Source: Actinomycetota bacterium (GTDB lineage: Bacteria > Actinomycetota > Acidimicrobiia > Acidimicrobiales > AC-14). From it: 64,000 bases of DNA. A model generated the notes under the pieces. The model worked only from the letters and a program-made list of their open reading frames with translations, was not told the origin of the DNA and made no database searches. The DNA lies in the NCBI GenBank assembly GCA_040754375.1, contig JBFMCT010000009.1, positions 1 to 64,000 of the forward strand. Reading direction: 5' to 3'. Positions 8,615-16,352 of this stretch are shown piece by piece; positions within the stretch are counted from its first letter, which is position 1; each line of letters opens with the position of its first letter. The translations under genes and the position numbers were made by a program.

Positions 8615-10042
8615 CTACCCGGAAGGGCCGGGGCGGGCGGACCGAGCCGCTTTCTCGGCCTCGTAGGCCAGCCGTACCAGGTTGACGAGGCCCTGCTCGA
8701 CGGTCTCGGCCAGCCGGTCGGTGGCCGCCCTCACGTCGGGGTCGTCACGCCGGGAGGGGTCGATGCGGGTCGGGTTGAGGAGGCAGCCGTTGGCCCAAGC
8801 GGCGATGTCGGGTTCGGCGGACTGGGCGCGCGACGCCATGGTCCCCCGAACGATCATCCGCGCCCAGCTCCCCGGGCTGTCGGGAAGGGCGTTGGGCGGG
8901 CACAGGCGGTTGCGCTCACGGTCGTCGTCACGGGTGGCTTCGACGTAGCCGATCAGCGCCGCCCCGAAGCACGGGAAGCCGGCCCGGACCGTCTGGAGCT
9001 TGATGTCGTCGGCGCCCCAGATGGGGACCAGCGGCGGGTAGCTCAGCCCGGAGGCCGCGCAGTGAACGACGAGCGAGCCGGGACTGAGCGCGAACGATCC
9101 CCGGTCGAGCACGACCTCGTCACGGTTCACGCGCCGCACCCGCCCGAGACGCACGACATCCTCGACCGTGCGCAGCAGGTCGAGCTCCCATTGGCCGAGG
9201 GTCGGGGTCTTGGCCATGGTGGGCAGCACGCCGGGGTCGACCCGGAGCATCACACCCGCAGCTTCGAGGCGCAGGAACAGGTCGTCGAGCGACGTGGACG
9301 CCGCGGCCGCCTCCATCGTCTCGCCCACCAGCCCGAGGCCCACGACCGGGTCGGGTTGCACCACGGCCCGGTTGAGCATCCACGGGTCCCGTGGGCGCAC
9401 CCACACGATCCGGTCGGGGCCCACGCCGTTGACTAGCAGCCACACGATCGCGTCGGTGGCCGTCTTGCCCGAACCGACGATCACGAAGCGAGTGGGACTG
9501 GCCGTCAGCGTGGCCAACCGGTTGACCGGGACCACGTCGACCCCGTCGGCCACCTCGAACGGCGCGGGCGTCGTAGCCGGGACCCGCGGGGACAGGTAGG
9601 TGGCGTCCACGACCCGGCGGCGCACCTTGACGTCCACGCTCTCCCCCGAGACCAGCGAGGTCACCCGGTGGGCCGAGCCCTCCCGGCGGTAATCGCTGGC
9701 CCCGAGGAAGGTGACCCGTCCCGTGCCCACGAAGCGGCGGTGCAGGACCTCGTCGAAGTACGCCAGGACCTCGGACCTGCGGGCCCGCTCGCCGAGCCCC
9801 TTCTCCGGCCCGGTCAGCTGGAGGGCGCCGCTGCCCAGGGCGGTCGATGCGACCCCGTAGAACACCGACGCCTGGTGCAGCTGGACGAACGGGTAGGCGT
9901 CGAGCCAGTGGCCGCCGGCCCCGTGACGGCGGTCGACGAGCGTGACGTGGGCGTCGGCGTGGTCGATCAGGGCGTCGGTGAAGGCCATGCCCATAGCCCC
10001 CGCCCCCACGACCAGGTAGTCGGTCTCCAGCGGGTGCGTCAC
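8615..10042 (-). CDS. FAD/NAD(P)-binding flavoprotein (monooxygenase-like)
   Basis: About 475 residues beginning with a Rossmann dinucleotide site, DYLVVGAGAMGMAF, a second nucleotide-binding stretch RFVIVGSGKTATDA near the middle, and HCAASGLSYPP towards the end. This two-site layout is that of flavin-containing monooxygenases and related FAD oxidoreductases; the substrate is unknown. I chose the GTG at 10042 because it overlaps the stop of the upstream small gene as GTGA, implying coupling. An in-frame GTG at 10066 would add eight residues. The 3' end faces the giant fusion gene with a 35-bp convergent gap. Confidence 0.8.
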   Translation of the reverse strand: MTHPLETDYLVVGAGAMGMAFTDALIDHADAHVTLVDRRHGAGGHWLDAYPFVQLHQASVFYGVASTALGSGALQLTGPEKGLGERARRSEVLAYFDEVLHRRFVGTGRVTFLGASDYRREGSAHRVTSLVSGESVDVKVRRRVVDATYLSPRVPATTPAPFEVADGVDVVPVNRLATLTASPTRFVIVGSGKTATDAIVWLLVNGVGPDRIVWVRPRDPWMLNRAVVQPDPVVGLGLVGETMEAAAASTSLDDLFLRLEAAGVMLRVDPGVLPTMAKTPTLGQWELDLLRTVEDVVRLGRVRRVNRDEVVLDRGSFALSPGSLVVHCAASGLSYPPLVPIWGADDIKLQTVRAGFPCFGAALIGYVEATRDDDRERNRLCPPNALPDSPGSWARMIVRGTMASRAQSAEPDIAAWANGCLLNPTRIDPSRRDDPDVRAATDRLAETVEQGLVNLVRLAYEAEKAARSARPGPSG

Positions 10043-10254
10043 CCGCGGTCCCGGGGTTTGAGCCACCCCCGGGCGCGCGTTGCGGCGGCGAACGCGTCAG
10101 CCTCGGCGTCGGACAGCTCCTCAATCACGAGCGAGTCGACCGACTCCAAAACCGGGATCGCCGCGAGCTGCTCCTCGGTGAGGTCGTCCGGCAGCGAGGC
10201 GACCCCAAGGGGCGCGTCACCGGCGTCATGTGCAGCGTCGCTCACGGTCCCCAT
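10039..10254 (-). CDS. Small acidic hypothetical protein
   Basis: A 71-residue protein, rich in Asp, Glu and Ala, ending in WLKPRDRG. It contains PDDLTEEQLAAIPVLESV and a second helical stretch ELSDAEADAFAAATRARG. It starts at ATG 10254 (GTG at 10245 is also possible) and overlaps the following flavoprotein gene by four bases, so both are probably one transcript. No family recognised. A longer reading frame extends upstream but would run into the tRNA-Ser gene, so I rejected the upstream starts. Confidence 0.6.
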   Translation of the reverse strand: MGTVSDAAHDAGDAPLGVASLPDDLTEEQLAAIPVLESVDSLVIEELSDAEADAFAAATRARGWLKPRDRG

Positions 10255-10436
10255 CGTACGGCCCACGCCGCCTGGAAGGCCCCGCGACCACGGTGCGTGG
10301 CGGTCTCGGACGCCCGGAGCGGGCCGATCCGCACCCCATCCGCACCCCAAAATCGGGTTCAGGGGCGGTCGGTTTCGGGCCGGTATGGGCACCGGCCCGC
10401 ACCCTGTCTGACCTGCGGTGTCGGGCTCAAGATCAG

Positions 10437-10522
10437 CGGAGGGAGTGGGATTCGAACCCACGGTGGGCAGTACCCACAACGGTTTTCGAGACCGTCCGAT
10501 TCGGCCGCTCTCGCATCCCTCC
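10437..10522 (-). tRNA. tRNA-Ser (CGA)
   Basis: The minus strand folds as a class II tRNA of 86 nt. The acceptor arm is GGAGGGA/TCCCTCC with discriminator G. There is a T-arm with GGTTCGAATCC, a long variable arm, and an anticodon stem enclosing the loop CTCGAAA (anticodon CGA, reading UCG). The 3' CCA is not encoded. A similar tRNA-Ser lies 520 bp to the right with tadA between them. Confidence 0.95.
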
Positions 10523-10537
10523 GAACCAGGGCCCAGG

Positions 10538-11002
10538 CTACTGCCTGCGGCGGGCGGCGAAGAAGGTCGTCAGGAGGCTACTGGACTCGTTCGCCAGCAC
10601 TCCGCCGACCAGCGGGACCTCATGGTTGAGGCGGGGGTCCGAGCACAGGTTGTAGAGCGAGCCACAGGCTCCGGCCTTGGGGTCGTAGGCCCCGAAGACC
10701 AGGCGGCCGAGGCGGGCGGCCACGAGGGCACCGGCGCACATGGGGCACGGTTCGAGGGTGACGACCAGGGTCACGGCCGTGAGCCGCCACCCGCCGGCGA
10801 CCGCGGCGGCGTCGCGCAGGGCCAGCAGCTCGGCGTGGGCCGTGGGGTCACCGAGCAGTTCCCGCTCGTTGTGGCGGCTGGCGACGACCTCGCCGGCCAC
10901 CAGGGCCACGGCCCCGACGGGCACGTCGCCGTGGCCGGGGGCGAGGGCCGCCTCGGCCAGGGCCAGCTTCATGGCGACCTCGTCACCGACCTCGTCGCCC
11001 AT
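10538..11002 (-). CDS. tadA: tRNA-specific adenosine deaminase TadA
   Basis: A 154-residue cytidine/deoxycytidylate-deaminase-fold protein with the zinc-binding signature HAE (in TAHAELLAL) and EPCPMCAGAL, followed by FGAYDPKAGACGSL, which is characteristic of TadA. TadA converts A34 of tRNA-Arg(ACG) to inosine so that one tRNA reads three Arg codons. Length is typical. It sits between two tRNA-Ser genes on the same strand. The last residues are basic (FFAARRRQ), as in other TadA proteins. Confidence 0.95.
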   Translation of the reverse strand: MGDEVGDEVAMKLALAEAALAPGHGDVPVGAVALVAGEVVASRHNERELLGDPTAHAELLALRDAAAVAGGWRLTAVTLVVTLEPCPMCAGALVAARLGRLVFGAYDPKAGACGSLYNLCSDPRLNHEVPLVGGVLANESSSLLTTFFAARRRQ

Positions 11003-11041
11003 GCCCGCACGCTACCGGCCCCCGGCCACGGGCCACTCTGG

Positions 11042-11126
11042 CGGAGGGAGTGGGATTTGAACCCACGAGGGGTTGCCCCCTACACGCTCTCCAGGCGTGC
11101 CGGTTCGGCCGCTCCCGCATCCCTCC
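11042..11126 (-). tRNA. tRNA-Ser (GGA)
   Basis: Minus-strand class II tRNA of 85 nt with the same acceptor arm as the neighbouring tRNA-Ser (GGAGGGA/TCCCTCC, discriminator G). It has a GC-rich variable arm and an anticodon stem CACGC/GCGTG enclosing CTGGAGA, giving anticodon GGA. The CCA end is not encoded. Confidence 0.95.
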
Positions 11127-11171
11127 TGAACCCCGCCAGGCTATCGTGCTGGCAGGACGCCGCCCGCCGTT

Positions 11172-11286
11172 GGGTGCAGCGGCCGGGTCCTGCGCAACGG
11201 GCTCCCGTGAACCGAGTCAGGGCCGGAAGGCAGCAGCTCTCAGCGGACCGGTCCGTGTGCCGCAGTCCAGCCTGGCCGCTGCACCG
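11172..11286 (+). ncRNA. ffs: Small signal recognition particle RNA (4.5S type)
   Basis: The stretch contains the universally conserved SRP domain IV core, GTCAGGGCCGGAAGGCAGCA, around 11216-11236. The ends can pair: GGTGCAGCGGCC at 11173-11184 is the exact complement of GGCCGCTGCACC at 11274-11285, closing a long hairpin of about 114 nt. The RNA lies 41-55 bp upstream of dnaX, the same order (SRP RNA-dnaX-ybaB-recR) as in Bacillus and many actinobacteria. It binds Ffh to target membrane proteins. Confidence 0.9.
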
Positions 11287-11327
11287 AGCGGCGGCGGTGT
11301 CCCACTGTCCCGGTAGTGTCGGCGGGC

Positions 11328-13427
11328 GTGGCGTACCAGTCCCTCTACCGCCGCTACCGTCCCCAGCGCTTCTCCGAGGTCAAGGGCCAGGACCACATCA
11401 CCCGCACGCTGCGCAACGCCGTGCGCGAGGGCCGGGTTTCCCACGCCTACCTGTTCAGCGGGCCGCGGGGGACGGGCAAGACCTCCACGGCCCGCATCCT
11501 GGCCAAGGCCCTCAACTGCCCCAACGTGGCCGACGGCGAACCGTGTGACGTCTGCGACTCGTGCGTGGCCATCACCGAGGGCCGGTCCCTCGACGTAAAC
11601 GAGATGGACGCGGCGTCCAACCGGGGCATCGACGCCATGCGCGACCTCATCGCCCGGGTCTCGCTCGCCTCCCCGGGGCGGTGGAAGGTCTACATCGTCG
11701 ACGAGGTCCACATGCTGACCACCGAGGCGGCCAACGCCCTGCTCAAGACGCTGGAGAGCCCGCCCGCCCACGTCATCTTCGTGCTGGCCACGACCGAGCC
11801 CCAGAAGGTGCTGCCGACCGTCCAGAGCCGCACCCAGCCCTTCGAGTTCCGCCTGCTGGCCGCCCAGGTGCTGGCCGACCACCTGCGCTGGGTCGCAGGC
11901 GACGCCGGCCTCGACGTGGCTCCCGAGGCCATCGACCTGGTGGCCCGGCGGGGTTCGGGGTCAGCCCGCGACGCCCTCTCGGCCCTCGACCAGGTGGCCG
12001 CTGCCGGAGGGATCGAGCACGAAGGGCCGGGGGCCGACGATCTCGTCGAGGCCCTGTGCGAACGTGACGTGTCGGCCGCCCTGGTGGCCGTGGCCGAACG
12101 GCTGGCCTCGGGCCACGACCCTCGCCAGCTCGCCCGGGAGGTTCTCGAGCAGCTTCGCCAGGCGTTCCTGGCCACCATCGACCGCAACCTGGTCGGCCTG
12201 CCCGACGAGGACCTCGAACGGGTCGAGGGCCAGGGCCGCCGGCTGGGGCGACCGGCCGCCGTTCGGGCCATGGAGACCCTGGGCCAGTCACTGGTCGACA
12301 TGCGCGAGGCCCCTGACCCCCGGGTCCTGCTGGAGGTGGCCCTAGTCCGCCTGTGCCGGCCCGAGCTCGACACCTCACCCGAGGCCCTGCTGGAACGGAT
12401 CGACCGCCTCGAACGGGCCATGTCGGGTACCCACCGCCCGGGCTCCCTGCACCCCCCGCCGGCGGGTGCGGACGCCGGTGGCCAGGGCCCCCCCGGGCCG
12501 GCAGGCGGCCCCGGTCCCGGTCCCGGCCGTGCCGGGGGCGCCGGCGACGGCCCGCCCGCGGGGACCGGCCCCGCCCAGGCGGTCAAGCCATCCGGGCCGG
12601 CCGAGGCCCGGGCGGCCGCCCGCCGGGCGGTCGAGGCACCCTCCCAGCACGAAGTGACGGCCCGGCCTCCGCGCCCCGCTGCGGGGGCCGCGACACAGGC
12701 GGCTCCGGCCCCCGGCGGTCCACCAGCAGGCCCCGACCCATCCCCGCCGAACCCCGAGCCGCCCGCGAGCTCGGCCGACAGCGACGAACACCAAGCGACG
12801 CCCGGCCCTGGCGCTGGTGTGGGTGCTGCTGGCGGGCGCAAGGCACTGGGCGGGGTGAGGGGGAGGGCGCAGTCGCCTCGCCAGACCGGCTCCGCCGCCG
12901 GGCCCGGGAGTGGCGGGGAGGACCCGGCAGGGGGCGGCGCCTCGACCGCAGGTCCGGCGGGGGGCGGGGCCTCGACCGCAGGCCCGGCGGCCGCCGGGTT
13001 CCCCAACCGCGACGACCTCACCCTGGCCTGGGGTGACCAGGTGCTGGGAGGGCTCAACCAGCGGGCCCGGGCGCGCTTTCGAGCTGGGCGGTTCACGGGT
13101 GTCGAGGGCGAGGTCGCAGTGTTCGCCTTGCCCGACCCGTTCCACCTCGACCGGTGCCGGGAGTGCCAGGCCGAGGTGGAGGAGGCCCTGTCCGCCCACT
13201 TCGGGCGGCGCGTCCGGCTCCGGCTGGTGGTCGACGGCGAGGCGAGACCGGCCCCGCTCGCGAGCCCGGGGGAGCCGCTGGTCGAGCCGTCGGGGCCCGA
13301 GCCCGAGGAGGAGGTGCCCGTGGCCTGGGAGGATCTGACCGATGCTCCGCCCGGGGCGGTACCCTCGCCTCTCGAGCACATCCTGAACGTCTTCGAGGGC
13401 GCCGAGGTGGTGGAGGAGGAGCGATGA
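11328..13427 (+). CDS. dnaX: DNA polymerase III subunits gamma and tau
   Basis: About 699 residues. The N-terminal AAA+ clamp-loader ATPase has YQSLYRRYRPQRFSEVKGQD, the P-loop GPRGTGKTSTAR, a four-cysteine zinc module (C-P-N...C-D-V-C-D-S-C) and the Walker B VDEVHML. A long Ala/Gly/Pro-rich linker (about 370-560) with a PAGGGASTAG repeat then leads to a small C-terminal domain (WGDQVLGGLNQRARARF onward) that should bind polymerase alpha. I prefer the GTG at 11328, which gives the usual MAYQSLYRRYRP start; GTG 11316 is also in frame. The stop overlaps ybaB by four bases. Confidence 0.95.
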   Translation: MAYQSLYRRYRPQRFSEVKGQDHITRTLRNAVREGRVSHAYLFSGPRGTGKTSTARILAKALNCPNVADGEPCDVCDSCVAITEGRSLDVNEMDAASNRGIDAMRDLIARVSLASPGRWKVYIVDEVHMLTTEAANALLKTLESPPAHVIFVLATTEPQKVLPTVQSRTQPFEFRLLAAQVLADHLRWVAGDAGLDVAPEAIDLVARRGSGSARDALSALDQVAAAGGIEHEGPGADDLVEALCERDVSAALVAVAERLASGHDPRQLAREVLEQLRQAFLATIDRNLVGLPDEDLERVEGQGRRLGRPAAVRAMETLGQSLVDMREAPDPRVLLEVALVRLCRPELDTSPEALLERIDRLERAMSGTHRPGSLHPPPAGADAGGQGPPGPAGGPGPGPGRAGGAGDGPPAGTGPAQAVKPSGPAEARAAARRAVEAPSQHEVTARPPRPAAGAATQAAPAPGGPPAGPDPSPPNPEPPASSADSDEHQATPGPGAGVGAAGGRKALGGVRGRAQSPRQTGSAAGPGSGGEDPAGGGASTAGPAGGGASTAGPAAAGFPNRDDLTLAWGDQVLGGLNQRARARFRAGRFTGVEGEVAVFALPDPFHLDRCRECQAEVEEALSAHFGRRVRLRLVVDGEARPAPLASPGEPLVEPSGPEPEEEVPVAWEDLTDAPPGAVPSPLEHILNVFEGAEVVEEER

Positions 13428-13765
13428 CCGACGGCACACCGGCAATGCCCGACCTCGGGGCACTGCTGAAGCAGGCCCAGGCCATGAAGGAGCAGTTCGA
13501 CCAGGCCAAGGCGAGCGCCGCCGAGGCCGAGGTCGAGGGCCAGTCGGGCGGGGGCATGGTCAAGGTGCGGGTCACCGGCAACCTCGAGTTCCTCGACGTC
13601 ACCATCGACCCGTCGGTGGTCGACCCGGGCGACGTGGAGATGCTCCAGGACCTTGTCCTGGCGGCCGTGCGCGACGCCGTGGCCCGGGCCACCGAGCTTT
13701 CCGAGAAGGCCATGGGCACCATCGACCTCGGCCCGCTGGCGGGCGGCTCCGGGCTTCTCGGCTGA
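13424..13765 (+). CDS. ybaB: YbaB/EbfC family nucleoid-associated protein
   Basis: A 113-residue product with [19 protein letters not shown] and [19 protein letters not shown], the helix-plus-sheet pattern of the YbaB dimeric DNA-binding protein. Its ATG overlaps the dnaX stop (ATGA), and recR follows after 16 bp, so the three genes form the standard replication/recombination operon. The protein binds DNA non-specifically and its exact role beside RecR is unsettled in any species. Confidence 0.93.
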   Translation: MTDGTPAMPDLGALLKQAQAMKEQFDQAKASAAEAEVEGQSGGGMVKVRVTGNLEFLDVTIDPSVVDPGDVEMLQDLVLAAVRDAVARATELSEKAMGTIDLGPLAGGSGLLG

Positions 13766-13781
13766 ACGCGGCGCGCCCGAG

Positions 13782-14381
13782 GTGTACGCCGGGCCCGTCC
13801 AGGTCCTCATCGACGAGCTGGGACGCCTCCCGGGTGTCGGGCCCAAGTCGGCCCAGCGCATCGCGTTCCACATCCTGAAGGTCCCCGTGGAGGACGCCAC
13901 CCGGCTGTCCAACGCCATCGCCGAGGCCAAGGCCAAGGTGGGCTTCTGCCGCCGCTGCTGGAACGTGTGCGAGGGCGACGAGTGCGGTATCTGCGCCGAC
14001 GACCGCCGCGACACCACCATCGTGTGCGTGGTCGAGGAGCCTCGTGACGTCGTTGCTGTCGAGAAGACCCAGGAGTTCCGCGGGCGCTACCACGTTCTCC
14101 AAGGCGCCATCAGCCCCATCGAGGGGATCGGGCCCGAGCAGCTCAAGGTGCGCGAGCTGCTGGCTCGCATCGAGCCCGAGGGGATCACCGAGGTCATCCT
14201 GTGCACCAACCCCACCATCGAGGGCGAGGCCACGGCCATGTACCTGGCCAGGCTGCTCAAGCCCCTAGGCGTGCGGGCCACCCGCATCGCCAGCGGCCTC
14301 CCCGTGGGCGGTGACCTGGAGTACGCCGACGAACTGACCCTGGGCCGGGCCCTCGAAGGACGCCGCGACCTCGAGGGCTGA
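13782..14381 (+). CDS. recR: Recombination mediator RecR
   Basis: 199 residues from the GTG at 13782, the usual RecR length. The order of features is typical: a helix-hairpin-helix region ([20 protein letters not shown]), a four-cysteine zinc finger ([17 protein letters not shown]), and a Toprim domain ([17 protein letters not shown], then [20 protein letters not shown]). RecR works with RecF/RecO to load RecA on gaps. The frame is open further upstream, but those starts lie inside ybaB. Confidence 0.95.
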   Translation: MYAGPVQVLIDELGRLPGVGPKSAQRIAFHILKVPVEDATRLSNAIAEAKAKVGFCRRCWNVCEGDECGICADDRRDTTIVCVVEEPRDVVAVEKTQEFRGRYHVLQGAISPIEGIGPEQLKVRELLARIEPEGITEVILCTNPTIEGEATAMYLARLLKPLGVRATRIASGLPVGGDLEYADELTLGRALEGRRDLEG

Positions 14382-14405
14382 CCGAGCGCTTGGTAGTTGT
14401 CACAC

Positions 14406-14423
14406 CCACGGCATATGCTGTGG
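14406..14423. promoter_or_regulatory. Palindrome upstream of the RadC-like gene, possible operator
   Basis: CCACGGCATATGCTGTGG is an 18-bp near-perfect palindrome (one mismatched pair) in the 86-bp gap after recR. It lies 45 bp before the GTG of the next gene, which has a good AGGAGG ribosome-binding site. The size and symmetry suit a dimeric repressor site, but no cognate regulator is identifiable. Confidence 0.35.
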
Positions 14424-14467
14424 CATCTCTTCCCCCTGGATGATCTCTCATACCCAGGAGGATTGCC

Positions 14468-14911
14468 GTGCGGCACCGCTGCACCACCCACGGGCCGGGC
14501 TCGTCCGAGCCTGTCCTGCAAGGCCCGGCCGGCGCCGTGGCCGCCATCCGCCTCTCGTCCCCGCCGGCCGCCGGCCCGGCCGTGGTCATGCTCATGTGCG
14601 ACAGTTCGCACCGCCTGTTGCTGTCAGTGGTGGCCGACGGTGCGACGGCCGCGGCTGTGCCCAGCCTCGTGACCCTCGCCCTCGAAGTGGCCGCCCCGGC
14701 CGGCGTATCGGGCATCGTGCTGGGCGTCGTGCGCGAGCGCCTCGGCAGCTACCTCCCCAGGCCCGAGGTCGCGGCTCTGCGGGGCGTGGGGGCCCGGTGT
14801 GCGGCCGGGGGCGTCGACCTGCTCGACCTGCTGATGGTCGGGCCGCGAGGCTGGCGGTCGGTCCACCACCTTGCCGGCGGTGGGGAGGGCGACGATCATG
14901 GCCACCAGTGA
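14468..14911 (+). CDS. Hypothetical protein, possibly a degenerate RadC/JAB-like domain
   Basis: 147 residues starting at GTG 14468 behind AGGAGG. After a variable N-terminus the segment VMLMCDSSHRLLLSVVADGA, a helix, an LGSYLPRPEV stretch and LLDLLMVGPRGWRSV follow the spacing of the RadC JAB domain (substrate strand, metal-binding region, then the DHIIVG-like strand). The canonical H-x-H and Asp metal ligands are not obvious, so any nuclease or peptidase activity is doubtful. The assignment is tentative. It overlaps the start of the epimerase gene by 14 bp. Confidence 0.45.
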   Translation: MRHRCTTHGPGSSEPVLQGPAGAVAAIRLSSPPAAGPAVVMLMCDSSHRLLLSVVADGATAAAVPSLVTLALEVAAPAGVSGIVLGVVRERLGSYLPRPEVAALRGVGARCAAGGVDLLDLLMVGPRGWRSVHHLAGGGEGDDHGHQ

Positions 14912-15335
14912 CCAGGCCGGGCCGGGCGTGCTGACCGAGATCGACCACGTGGCCGTGGCCGTGCGCGACCTCGACGCCGCCATCGGGTGGTACCGCCAGG
15001 TGCTGGGAGCCGAGCTCGACCACCGGGAGGTCGTCGAGAGCGACGGCGTCGAGGAGGCCATGCTGGCTGTGGCCCAGTCGTGGGTGCAGCTCATCACCCC
15101 CACCCACCCGGGCTCGACCGTGGCCCGCTTCCTCGACCGCCGGGGCGAGGGTCTCCACCACGTGGCCTACCGGGTCGACGACTGCGCGGCCGCCCTGGCC
15201 GCGGCGGTGGCCGCCGGGGCCCGGCCCGTCGACGCCGTCCCGCGTCCCGGCGGTCGTGGCACCACGGTGGCCTTTCTCCATCCATCGTCTGCCTTCGGCA
15301 CCCTGATCGAGCTGGTCCAGCCGCCCCCGACCTGA
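14898..15335 (+). CDS. mce: Methylmalonyl-CoA epimerase (VOC family)
   Basis: A 145-residue glyoxalase/VOC-fold protein: ITEIDHVAVAVRDLDAAIGW-like opening (from residue about 13), EAMLAVAQSWVQLI, GEGLHHVAYRVDDC and a final LIELVQP. The metal ligands His (first strand), Gln/His (middle) and Glu (last strand) sit where expected for methylmalonyl-CoA epimerase, which interconverts the (S) and (R) forms. An acyl-CoA carboxylase beta gene lies 1 kb downstream, consistent with propionate metabolism. ATG 14898 is preferred because a GGGGAGG site precedes it. Confidence 0.85.
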   Translation: MATSDQAGPGVLTEIDHVAVAVRDLDAAIGWYRQVLGAELDHREVVESDGVEEAMLAVAQSWVQLITPTHPGSTVARFLDRRGEGLHHVAYRVDDCAAALAAAVAAGARPVDAVPRPGGRGTTVAFLHPSSAFGTLIELVQPPPT

Positions 15336-15469
15336 CCGACCGGTTGGGTCGGGAAGTCGGGTCAGCCAACGGCCGGGGAGCCGCCTTCGTCCGGGGCCCT
15401 CTGTGACAGGCTGGTCGTATCGATCTCGCTGTCGGCGACCCGAAACCGCCTCTGAGCAGGAGCAATGCC

Positions 15470-16342
15470 ATGGACGTCCACTTGGTCGACGGCACCTACG
15501 AGCTGTTCCGGCACCACTACGGGGGGGCGGCCGCGGGGCGGGAGGAGGGCGACCGCTTCGCCGGGACGAGGGGGGTGATGGGCAGCGTGCTGCAGCTCGT
15601 CGAGGAGGGCGCCACCCACGTGGGGGTGGCGACCGACCACGTGATCGAGTCGTTCCGCAACGACATGTGGCCGGGCTACAAGTCGAGCATGGGCATGCCA
15701 CCCGAGCTTCTCGACCAGTTCGGGCTGCTGGAGGAGGGCCTGGCCGCCCTGGGGTTCAAGGTGTGGCCCATGGTCGAGCTGGAGGCCGACGACGCCCTGG
15801 CCGCGGCCGCAGCCGCGGCGGCCGCCGACCCCCGGGTCGACCAGGTGCAGATCATGACCCCCGACAAGGACCTGGCCCAGTGCGTGCAGGGCCGGCGGGT
15901 CGTACAGGTCGACCGCCGCCAGGGAGTGACCACCGACGAGGACGGTGTGCGGGCCCGCTACGGCATCGGGCCCGAGTCGGTGCCCGACTGGCTGGCCCTG
16001 GTGGGCGACTCGGCCGACGGGTTCCCGGGCCTGGCCGGCTGGGGCAAGAAGGCGGCCAGCGCCGTGCTGGCCCGCTACCCCCATATCGAGGACATCCCCG
16101 AGTTGGCCCTGCGCTGGGAGGGAGTCGACGTGCGCGGCCGTGAACGCCTGGCCGCCACCCTGGCCGAACAGCGCGAGCTGGCCCTGCTGTTCCGTGACCT
16201 GGCCACCCTGCGGGCCGACGCCCCCGTGCTGGCCGACGTGGACGAGCTGCGCTGGACGGGCCCCACCCCCGCCTTGGCCGCCATCGCCGCGCAGGTGAAC
16301 GGCCCGCGCCTGGTCGAACGAGCGGCCCGGGCCAGCCGGTAG
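15470..16342 (+). CDS. 5'-3' exonuclease (FEN/polymerase I N-domain family)
   Basis: 290 residues. It has a metal-binding LVDGTYELFRHHY start, a central LEADDALAAAAAAAAADPRV and IMTPDKDLAQCV acidic cluster, and an H3TH region (VPDWLALVGDSADGFPGLAGW, then GWGKKAASAVLARY). These are the features of stand-alone 5' nucleases related to the N-terminal domain of DNA polymerase I. It should remove RNA primers or flaps. Starts with ATG after GAGCAGGAGC. The following carboxylase gene begins 10 bp later. Confidence 0.85.
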   Translation: MDVHLVDGTYELFRHHYGGAAAGREEGDRFAGTRGVMGSVLQLVEEGATHVGVATDHVIESFRNDMWPGYKSSMGMPPELLDQFGLLEEGLAALGFKVWPMVELEADDALAAAAAAAAADPRVDQVQIMTPDKDLAQCVQGRRVVQVDRRQGVTTDEDGVRARYGIGPESVPDWLALVGDSADGFPGLAGWGKKAASAVLARYPHIEDIPELALRWEGVDVRGRERLAATLAEQRELALLFRDLATLRADAPVLADVDELRWTGPTPALAAIAAQVNGPRLVERAARASR

Positions 16343-16352
16343 CCTGACGCCG

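Noticed and set aside
10376-10399. 9-bp inverted repeat CGGGCCGGT/ACCGGCCCG downstream of tRNA-Ser
   Set aside because: No T-run follows on either strand, so it is not convincing as a terminator in such GC-rich DNA.
11690-14020. Minus-strand open frame of 776 codons opposite dnaX-ybaB-recR
   Set aside because: Serine/arginine-rich shadow frame opposite three well-conserved genes.
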